Shown here piece by piece: positions 27,474 to 33,933 of a stretch of 46,756 bases of DNA; the first letter of the stretch is position 1; each line of letters opens with the position of its first letter. The notes under the pieces are model-generated. The model worked only from the letters and a program-made list of their open reading frames with translations. It was not told where the DNA came from and did not search any database. The DNA comes from Desmonostoc vinosum HA7617-LM4 (GTDB lineage Bacteria; Cyanobacteriota; Cyanobacteriia; Cyanobacteriales; Nostocaceae). The stretch covers positions 1-46,756 of the forward strand of contig JAHHHC010000049.1 in NCBI GenBank assembly GCA_019359515.1, read 5' to 3'. The position numbers and the translations under genes are program-made.

Positions 27474-29792
27474 ATGAATACAGCAACTACCAAAAATCAA
27501 CAGTTAGCAGGTTTGTATGTGAAATCTCCTCAAGGAGAACAGCTAACCTTTCCACTGGAGCATACGGAAGTTCTAGCAAAAATCGTAGGCAACTTGTCAC
27601 GAGTTGATGTTATCCAAACCTTTGAAAATCCATTTACGCAGCCTTTAGAAGCGATATATGTCTTTCCATTACCCGATGAAGCTGCGGTAGATGATATGGA
27701 AATCAAAATAGGCAACAGCATTATCAAAGGTAATATTAAAAAACGTGAAGAAGCGCAACAAATCTACGAACAAGCAAAACAAGCCGGACGCACTGCCGGA
27801 CTTCTAGAACAGGAACGAGATAATATCTTCACCCAATCTCTTGCAAACATCAAACCTGGTGAACAAATTGATGTCACAATTCGTTACACCGATAGCCTGA
27901 AATTTGCAGGCGGAAATTATGAATTTGTTTTCCCGATGGTGGTGGGGCCAAGATATATTCCAGGAACGCCGATAGATGGAAGCGGTGATACAGATAGAGT
28001 TCCTGATGCTTCTCGAATTACACCACCTGTAATTTCAGAAGGTGTACCAACTTTGCGATCGCGTCACGATATTCATGTCACAGTAGAAATTGACGCAGGT
28101 ATGCCAATTGCACAAGTGCGTTCTCCTTCGCATCAATTAGAAATTGCACACATAGATGGAATTGTGCAAGTCAAGTTAGCTCAAGCAGACACAATTCCCA
28201 ATAAAGATTTAATTCTGCGTTATCAAGTTTCCACTCAAGAAACTCAATCTACAGCGTTAACCCAAGCCGACGATCTCGGCGGACATTTTGCAGTGTATTT
28301 AATTCCAGCTTTAGAATATCACACCGATGAAATTGTCCCCAAAGATGTTGTGTTTTTGGTAGATACCTCCGGTTCTCAATCTGGCGAACCCCTACAGAAG
28401 TGTCAAGAATTGATGCGACGATTAATCGATGGGTTAAATCCTCAAGATACTTTCACAATTGTTGATTTTTCTCATAGCGTCAGACAGTTATCACCCAAAC
28501 CTCTGCGGAATACATCCCAAAATCGTACCAAAGCGATCGCTTATATTAACAAGTTACGAGCTAGCGGTGGTACAGAAATGCTGAGTGGCATTCTTGCAGC
28601 CATCAACGTTCCCACCCCACCAGAAAGATTACGCACGGTTATATTGCTAACCGATGGCTACATCGGCAACGAAAATGAGATTTTGGCAGAGGTGCAAAAG
28701 CATCTGCAATCAGGAAATCGTCTTCACAGTTTCGGCGCAGGCAGTTCTGTAAACCGTTTCTTATTAAATCGCATTGCAGAGATTGGACGCGGAAAATCGA
28801 CAATTATTCGGCATGATGAACCCACAGAAGGAATTATCGAAAATTTCTACAAACAAATCAACAACCCTGTACTCACGAATATTCAAGTCTCGTGGCAAGG
28901 TGACGGAGAATCACCTGTGATTTACCCTAGTACAGCACCTGATTTATTTGCCGAACAACCATTAGTTTTGTTTGGTCGTAAACAGGATAGAACCAGCGGC
29001 AATTTGCAAATCTCTGGTATCGCTGCGGGCGGTAAACACTACCAAAAGACATTTCACCTCATATTTGCACAAACAGCAAATCCTGCGGTAGCGCAGTTGT
29101 GGGGACGTTCCCGCATTAAAGACTTGATGAATCAAATGGTGAGTTTTGAAACTAAAGCTGGCACAGAAGCAGTTACAGAAACAGCCTTAACTTATCAATT
29201 GCTTTGCCAATACACGGCTTTTGTGGCTGTCAGTGATGATATGCGGGTTGAACCAGGCAGTGAATGTCTATCTATGCAAGTGCCAGTAGAAATGCCCGAA
29301 GCAGTAAGTTATCAAGGAGTGTTTGGTAATGCTCCTGCTGGTGGTATGGTGCGCCGAATAACACTCTCGTCGATGCCACCAGTACCAGCACCAGCTTCAG
29401 CAGCGCCTCCAGAGTTGGAGGCTAAACTTAATTTCCCATTCTCACCATTTGAAGAGTCTGAAATCAACTCCACTAGTCTTGATATCAGCCAAGATATTGG
29501 TGAGATTTCAGCAGTAATCAAAGTCATCAGTGCTATTGGCTTAGAACAATCAGCAATTGCTTACTTAACCCAACATCTGCAACAGTTAAATTTACCCCCC
29601 GGCTTGAGTGGTCAAATTGTCTTTGAGTTCACCGTCAAAAAAGGCCGGGTAGCACGGGTAATGTTGAATGAGAAATCCTCAACTTTAAAAGATACAGCTA
29701 TACTGGACATGATTAAGCGATCGCTTTTGATCTGGAGAGTTCCTTCATCTACCAGTAACAAAGTTGTCTTAACCTTAAATATTCACACTTAA
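27474..29792 (+). CDS. VIT and von Willebrand factor A domain protein
   Basis: A 772-residue protein of the inter-alpha-trypsin-inhibitor-heavy-chain type. The VIT domain occupies about 1-135 (VIQTFENPFTQPLEAIYVFPLPDEAAV, KREEAQQIYEQAKQAGRTAGLLEQE). The vWA domain starts near 290 with a complete MIDAS motif DTSGS (Asp297) and LLTDG further on, and so should bind a divalent cation and a protein ligand. A Pro/Ala-rich linker near 640 leads to a C-terminal domain (VFEFTVKKGRVARVMLN, ILDMIKRSLLIWRVP) like the TonB/AgmX-type tail. No signal peptide is evident. Such proteins are common in cyanobacteria; the function is unknown. A terminator hairpin follows directly. Confidence 0.88.
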   Translation: MNTATTKNQQLAGLYVKSPQGEQLTFPLEHTEVLAKIVGNLSRVDVIQTFENPFTQPLEAIYVFPLPDEAAVDDMEIKIGNSIIKGNIKKREEAQQIYEQAKQAGRTAGLLEQERDNIFTQSLANIKPGEQIDVTIRYTDSLKFAGGNYEFVFPMVVGPRYIPGTPIDGSGDTDRVPDASRITPPVISEGVPTLRSRHDIHVTVEIDAGMPIAQVRSPSHQLEIAHIDGIVQVKLAQADTIPNKDLILRYQVSTQETQSTALTQADDLGGHFAVYLIPALEYHTDEIVPKDVVFLVDTSGSQSGEPLQKCQELMRRLIDGLNPQDTFTIVDFSHSVRQLSPKPLRNTSQNRTKAIAYINKLRASGGTEMLSGILAAINVPTPPERLRTVILLTDGYIGNENEILAEVQKHLQSGNRLHSFGAGSSVNRFLLNRIAEIGRGKSTIIRHDEPTEGIIENFYKQINNPVLTNIQVSWQGDGESPVIYPSTAPDLFAEQPLVLFGRKQDRTSGNLQISGIAAGGKHYQKTFHLIFAQTANPAVAQLWGRSRIKDLMNQMVSFETKAGTEAVTETALTYQLLCQYTAFVAVSDDMRVEPGSECLSMQVPVEMPEAVSYQGVFGNAPAGGMVRRITLSSMPPVPAPASAAPPELEAKLNFPFSPFEESEINSTSLDISQDIGEISAVIKVISAIGLEQSAIAYLTQHLQQLNLPPGLSGQIVFEFTVKKGRVARVMLNEKSSTLKDTAILDMIKRSLLIWRVPSSTSNKVVLTLNIHT

Positions 29793-29800
29793 AAAACAAA

Positions 29801-29822
29801 GAGACGCGAACCTTCGCGTCTC
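29801..29822. terminator. Bidirectional terminator hairpin
   Basis: GAGACGCGAA-CC-TTCGCGTCTC followed by TT on the plus side and preceded by an A-run (AAAAAACAAA), which is a T-run on the minus strand. It lies between the convergent VIT and amphipathic-protein genes, 8 bases after the first and 30 bases before the stop of the second, and can serve both. Confidence 0.85.
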
Positions 29823-29852
29823 TTCAAATTCAGCTACAATGCAATACTTTCA

Positions 29853-30392
29853 TCAGCCAGGGGTTTTCACCTGACGCGCCATATCCAAGAAAGAACTCAT
29901 ATTAGCCCCTGGGCGACGGCGGCCGTTAGAGCTGCCTGCCGAAGGAGCAAGATATTTAGGTGCAAAGGTAGTTTCTTTTGGTTGCTCTTGAACAGCTTTA
30001 GCTGCTTTAGCTTTCGCATTATTACCAGGTTCAACCTTGAGACCTTCAGCAGTTTGAACAAGCTGAATATCAGCTGGTTTTGGTTCTTTAGTTGTTTTTG
30101 CCTTAGACTTAGCGGTGGTTTTTGTTCCGTTTAATGACGCTGGTTTAGATGGAGTTGGTGCATCAGATGTCAATGTTTCCGTTATTGTTTCGGTTGCTTT
30201 CTTAGCACTCGCTGTAACTGTCTCTGTTGCTTTCTTCACGTTTGATGCAGCCTCTTTAGCTGCTTCTATTGGCTTTGCATCCTTAACTTCGTCTACTAAT
30301 TCCAAGAAGTAACCATTGTCCTTTTTCTTTGGTAGTAGCCCAGTAATAAAACCGAGAATACCGGTGATTAATTTTTTGATAAAACCGAACAT
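29853..30392 (-). CDS. Cyanobacterial protein with amphipathic N-terminus and Thr/Lys repeats
   Basis: A 179-residue protein. The N-terminus MFGFIKKLITGILGFITGLL looks like a membrane-associating amphipathic helix. The middle is made of Ala/Thr/Lys/Glu repeats (KKATETVTASAKKATETITE) with LEA-like composition, then a disordered basic part, and the end is a conserved-looking block RRRPGANMSSFLDMARQVK. I recall relatives across Nostocales but no assigned function. The composition suggests a scaffolding or stress-type role, which is only an inference. Confidence 0.65.
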   Translation of the reverse strand: MFGFIKKLITGILGFITGLLPKKKDNGYFLELVDEVKDAKPIEAAKEAASNVKKATETVTASAKKATETITETLTSDAPTPSKPASLNGTKTTAKSKAKTTKEPKPADIQLVQTAEGLKVEPGNNAKAKAAKAVQEQPKETTFAPKYLAPSAGSSNGRRRPGANMSSFLDMARQVKTPG

Positions 30393-30670
30393 TACAATTG
30401 CTCCTGCTTCTTAATATTTGGAATCTGACCGTAATTGTTAAAGATTACGTCTGAATATTACATTTTTTTTCGTCACTCTTTTCTGGTGACAATCCCTATA
30501 GGTTCATGCTTTAGTTAACCATTGTAGTAAAAATACAGAGCAAACGTTCTTAACTCTTACTTGCAAGCACTTCTAACTTATATACACCGAGAACTAATTA
30601 TTAAATTTTACTGTAACTGAGAGCAAGATTATGAACGCAAGCTTAACAAAAATTAACATTTCTTTGGAAT

Positions 30671-30712
30671 GGGGACTGGGGATTGGGGACTGGGGACTGG
30701 GGACTGGGGAAT
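30671..30712. repeat. STRR1 heptamer array (complement orientation)
   Basis: Six heptamers GGGGACT/GGGGATT/GGGGAAT in register, the complement of the CCCCART array at the window start. They sit in the 477-base gap (30393-30869) before the esterase gene. I see no gene in that gap; an 80-codon frame at 30631 runs through the repeats and is rejected. Confidence 0.85.
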
Positions 30713-30869
30713 TATCTTTCTCCCTCATCTCCCTCATCCCCCGGTTGCTGAGCAAAGTCGAACCATATCCCAACTCAACCAGTGAAAGTAGTGTCCTATG
30801 GCGATCGCAGATGATGTTAATATTTTGTTACATTTTCTACAGAATTGTTATACACATAGATTGCTATAG

Positions 30870-31538
30870 ATGAACACAAAAAATCAACAGTTCAATCCTG
30901 TGTTGTTGATACATGGCATTGATGATACGGGGGAAGTTTTCGACAAAATGGCGGGTTATTTAACACGACATGGATGGTCTGTGTATACCCTAGACTTGTT
31001 ACCCAACAATGGAAATGTGGGTCTTGATGAGTTAGCAAAGCAAGTAGCCGCTTACGTTGCTGCTACCTTTTTGCCAGAACAACACCTAGATTTGATAGGC
31101 TTCAGCATGGGAGGAATTGTTAGCCGTTATTATGTGCAGCGGCTAGGAGGAATTCAACGTGTGCAGCGATTTATTACTATCTCTTCGCCCCACAATGGAA
31201 CTGTGATGGCTTATGGTTCGCTGCGTCCTGGTTGTGTCCAAATGCGTCCTAACAGTGCTTTTCTTCAGGATTTAAATTCTGATGCTGCTATGTTAAAGCA
31301 GCTAGACTTTACTTCTATTTGGACACCTTATGATTTGATGATTGTCCCTGCTCACAGCTCACAGATGCCAGTAGGAAACCAACAGATATTACCTGTGGCA
31401 CTACACTCTTGGATGTTGACAGACTCTAGAAATTTAGCAGTAGTAGCAGAAATTCTAGCACAGCCTACTAAGTCCTATCCCCAATTTGAGCATACTCAAA
31501 ACTCCCAAAAATTGCCTCTGGGTAGCGGTAGTATTTGA
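30870..31538 (+). CDS. Alpha/beta hydrolase, lipase/esterase type
   Basis: A 222-residue alpha/beta hydrolase. The oxyanion-hole motif LLIHGIDD (12-19) and the nucleophile elbow GFSMGG (Ser79) are clear. A downstream Asp (PYDLMIVP) and His (ALHSWML) complete a plausible triad. Similar to triacylglycerol lipase/EstB-like proteins and to phospholipid esterases with a Gly-x-Ser-x-Gly elbow. There is no signal peptide, so a cytosolic or peripheral role is likely. The last 71 bases overlap the 3' end of the minus-strand VOC gene, so the C-terminal 24 residues (after about 198) may be non-conserved. Confidence 0.85.
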   Translation: MNTKNQQFNPVLLIHGIDDTGEVFDKMAGYLTRHGWSVYTLDLLPNNGNVGLDELAKQVAAYVAATFLPEQHLDLIGFSMGGIVSRYYVQRLGGIQRVQRFITISSPHNGTVMAYGSLRPGCVQMRPNSAFLQDLNSDAAMLKQLDFTSIWTPYDLMIVPAHSSQMPVGNQQILPVALHSWMLTDSRNLAVVAEILAQPTKSYPQFEHTQNSQKLPLGSGSI

Positions 31539-31899
31539 ACTCCATCAAGTTATAAAAAGGATCTTCTAAGAAGAAAGTGCGATGTTCTAGGAGAGAACCA
31601 ACAAAGCGATGTTTAGGTTCTTCTCTAAAAGTGAGTTTTTGCAGTTGTGCCTTTTGTAGTAATTCTTCCCAGTCACGTTCGGCGGTAAAAATTAGTCCAA
31701 AGTGTCTGGGATAAATACTTCGTTGAGGTGTTAGTGGTTCTTTAGTAACATGAGCTACTAGTTGATGACCATAAAGATTAAGAATCAGGGCGTGGGGATT
31801 TTCACGACCAGGAATGCAGCCCAATCCTTCTATATAATAGGCTTTTGTCTGAGCAATATCAGTGACAGGGAAAGCAAGGTGAAATACAGTTTGGCTCAT
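31468..31899 (-). CDS. VOC family (glyoxalase/dioxygenase fold) protein
   Basis: A 143-residue protein of the vicinal-oxygen-chelate superfamily. The start FHLAFPVTDIAQTKAYYIEGLG is the classic first beta-alpha-beta module. Later HFGLIF and FFLEDPFYNLMEFKYY give the second module with the metal Glu. Likely ligands are His7, His67 and Glu about 121. The substrate is unknown; members include glyoxalase I, dioxygenases and fosfomycin resistance proteins. The DPxxNLMEFK end is typical of VOC dioxygenase-like members. Its 3' end overlaps the esterase gene on the other strand. Confidence 0.88.
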   Translation of the reverse strand: MSQTVFHLAFPVTDIAQTKAYYIEGLGCIPGRENPHALILNLYGHQLVAHVTKEPLTPQRSIYPRHFGLIFTAERDWEELLQKAQLQKLTFREEPKHRFVGSLLEHRTFFLEDPFYNLMEFKYYRYPEAIFGSFEYAQIGDRT

Positions 31900-31984
31900 G
31901 GCTGGTGTTGAGGAAACTTGTAGTTGATCCTATCTGCAAATTTAACGTAAGCTATACCAACCTCTGTGATTTGACGGGTTAAAT

Positions 31985-32033
31985 AATTCGTAATTCGTAA
32001 TTCGTAATTCGTAATTCGTAATTCGTAATTCGT
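31985..32033. repeat. Tandem heptamer (AATTCGT)7
   Basis: Seven exact copies of AATTCGT in 49 bases, a second heptamer-repeat family unlike STRR1. It lies between the VOC gene start and the DUF92 gene, in the presumed promoter region of both. Confidence 0.92.
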
Positions 32034-32037
32034 AATG

Positions 32038-32125
32038 ACGCTCGTACCGACGCTCGATGACTCGCTCTAAGCGAAGCTATGCCGCAGGCTTTACGCTACG
32101 CTATCGCTCGTGCTTCGCTAAAGTT
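32038..32125. repeat. CG-rich inverted-repeat cluster
   Basis: A run of short interleaved palindromes (GACGCTCG, GCGAAGC, GCCGCAGGC, CTACGCTA, GCTTCGC) immediately after the AATTCGT array. Clusters of this kind are scattered in Nostoc-type genomes. There is no open frame. Confidence 0.6.
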
Positions 32126-32179
32126 TCTCTGTGGAGTGGTAATATTTTGGCAAAACTACTCATACATAAGTGATTCTTG

Positions 32180-32977
32180 ATGCTTCCTTTAATTGACTAT
32201 GCCAACCCCTGGTTGGTAGGAGTAGGATTGAACACGGTCTTATTGGGGTTAGCTTGGATTGCTCCTAAGCGGCTGCTGACTCTGGCGGGATTACTCCATG
32301 CTTGGTTTCTAGGCGTTTTAATCTGGGGAACTCTGGGTTGGCAAGGATATGTCTTAGTGATGTTCTATTTTCTGGTTGGTTCTGGAGTCACGCGAATTGG
32401 CATGGCACAGAAGGAAGCAGAAGGAATTGCTGAAAAGCGTTCTGGCGCTAGAGGCCCAGAAAATGTTTGGGGTTCGGCTTTAACGGGTGCGCTGTGTGCC
32501 GTAGGAGTCGGAATGATTACATCTGGCGCTTTTGTACTCAATCCCCAGTCCCTAGTCCCTAATCCCCAGTCCCTTCTATTATTAGGCTACGTGGCAAGTT
32601 TTAGCACTAAACTTTCTGACACCACTGCTAGTGAAGTTGGCAAAGCATACGGTAAAAGCACATTTTTAATTACAACACTACAGCCTGTAGCGCGTGGTAC
32701 GGAAGGGGCAGTTAGCTTGGAGGGAACTTTAGCTGGTGTAGTGGCGTCAATAGCGATCGCTTTTGTCGGTTGGGGAGTTGGTTTAATTAATCTGTTGGGA
32801 GTAGCTTGGTGTGTAATAGCAGCGTTTATTGCTACCAATTTAGAAAGTGTGATTGGGGCAACACTACAATCTAAATATACTTGGCTGACTAATGAAGTAG
32901 TAAATATTTTTAATACATTAATAGGTGCGATCGCAGCAACTATACTCGCCTGGACATGGACAAGCATTATTTCCTAA
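32180..32977 (+). CDS. DUF92 / TIGR00297 membrane protein (VTE6-like)
   Basis: A 265-residue polytopic membrane protein with about six helices. It carries the family signature GVTRIGMAQKEAEGIAEKRSGARGPENVWGSA (around 75-107) and SDTTASEVGKAYGK (about 148-161). The family includes plant VTE6, a phytyl-phosphate kinase that recycles phytol for tocopherol and chlorophyll synthesis, so a phytyl-phosphate role is plausible here. Residues about 120-132 (LNPQSLVPNPQSLLL) are encoded by four STRR1-type heptamers at 32543-32570 and look like an inserted hydrophilic loop between helices. ATG at 32180 is chosen over the adjacent TTG at 32177. Confidence 0.85.
   Translation: MLPLIDYANPWLVGVGLNTVLLGLAWIAPKRLLTLAGLLHAWFLGVLIWGTLGWQGYVLVMFYFLVGSGVTRIGMAQKEAEGIAEKRSGARGPENVWGSALTGALCAVGVGMITSGAFVLNPQSLVPNPQSLLLLGYVASFSTKLSDTTASEVGKAYGKSTFLITTLQPVARGTEGAVSLEGTLAGVVASIAIAFVGWGVGLINLLGVAWCVIAAFIATNLESVIGATLQSKYTWLTNEVVNIFNTLIGAIAATILAWTWTSIIS
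32543..32570. repeat. STRR1 heptamers inside the DUF92 coding sequence
   Basis: CCCCAGT, CCCTAGT, CCCTAAT, CCCCAGT in register. Three units make 21 bases, so the peptide repeats every seven residues (NPQSLVP, NPQSLLL). The reading frame stays open on both sides. Confidence 0.85.
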
Positions 32978-33065
32978 TCGGGAGTTGTGTTCAAATATAT
33001 TACTTGTAAAGAGCCAGAAGCGATGATTTCTGACTCTTTTTTTGGCATACTACGACTAAATGCAC

Positions 33066-33122
33066 AATTAGTTCATAGAATCTTTATCATTTTGACCCGT
33101 TAACCACAAGCGATTTCTATAT
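33066..33122 (+). repeat. Decayed duplicate of the start of the parvulin gene
   Basis: AATTAGTTCATAGAATCTTTATCATTTTGA at 33066 is nearly identical to the sequence around the parvulin start at 33166 (AATTAGTTCATGGAATCTTTACCATTTTTA). The likeness persists to the shared ATTTCTAT. The offset is 100 bases. The start codon is ATA in the upstream copy, and stops follow, so it is not a gene. Confidence 0.75.
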
Positions 33123-33174
33123 GATTTAATTTGAAAGTTATATAAGTGTTTAACCATTTCCACGTAATTAGTTC

Positions 33175-33933
33175 ATGGAATCTTTACCATTTTTAACCAT
33201 CAATGACCAGTCAATTTCTATTGGTGAAGCAGTAAAATACCTGCAAGCCTCTGGAAAATTGGGTCAGTTTATTGGAGATATTCTCCGCCAATACGTGATT
33301 GAGACAGAAATACGAACACGAGACGATATTGAGATTGGGCCAGCATTAACCGAACAGACAATTATTGATTTCCGACTAAAAAATCAACTAACTGACCCGC
33401 AAGTTTTTCAAGAATGGCTACAAAAAAATGGTACAGACTACGCAACATTTCACAGTTCTGTCACTTTTGGCTTCAAGCTAGAAAAGCTGAAAGCTTTAAT
33501 TACAGAACCAAAACTTCAAGAATATTTTATTGAACGTAAAATCTTTCTGGATCGGGTCGTAGTATCTCGTATTGTTGTTGATAGTCGCGAACTTAGTGAA
33601 GAACTACAAACCCAAATAGAAGAAGGAGGTAGCTTTGAGCAACTGGCTAAAGAGTATTCCCTAGCAGATGACCGATTAATGAACGGCATGATGGGAGCAA
33701 TTAGCCGTGGAACTATGCCGGATGTACTACGGGCAGCTATTGATATGGCTAATCCTGGACAATTAGTTGGGCCCATAGAACTTGAGGGACGTTATGGTTT
33801 GTTTCGAGTAGAACAATTTCTCTGGGCGTCTTTAGAAGATACTCAACTAAAGCAAGCACTACAAAATGAGTTGTTTGAGAAATGGCTAGCAGAGAAAATT
33901 CAAAAACTGACGGTCAAATTACAAGTGAGCTAA
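33175..33933 (+). CDS. Parvulin-type peptidyl-prolyl isomerase, exporter-associated
   Basis: A 252-residue protein with a helical SurA/PrsA-like N-terminal part and a C-terminal parvulin domain (about 122-220: RVVVSRIVVDSRELSEELQ, GGSFEQLAKEYSLAD, GMMGAISRGTMPDVLRAAI, GPIELEGRYGLFRVEQ). No signal peptide or lipobox is present. In cyanobacteria such parvulins often sit beside HlyB-like ABC exporters and HlyD proteins, and probably fold or hand over the exported substrate. Here the gene overlaps the following ABC exporter by 52 bases, a strong sign of coupled translation. Confidence 0.85.
   Translation: MESLPFLTINDQSISIGEAVKYLQASGKLGQFIGDILRQYVIETEIRTRDDIEIGPALTEQTIIDFRLKNQLTDPQVFQEWLQKNGTDYATFHSSVTFGFKLEKLKALITEPKLQEYFIERKIFLDRVVVSRIVVDSRELSEELQTQIEEGGSFEQLAKEYSLADDRLMNGMMGAISRGTMPDVLRAAIDMANPGQLVGPIELEGRYGLFRVEQFLWASLEDTQLKQALQNELFEKWLAEKIQKLTVKLQVS

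Noticed and set aside
27365-27607. 80-codon frame before the VIT gene
   Set aside because: Overlaps the VIT gene start in another frame and has no supporting features.
30631-30873. 80-codon frame across the STRR array
   Set aside because: Codes mainly GDWGLG repeats from the heptamers; no sign of a gene.
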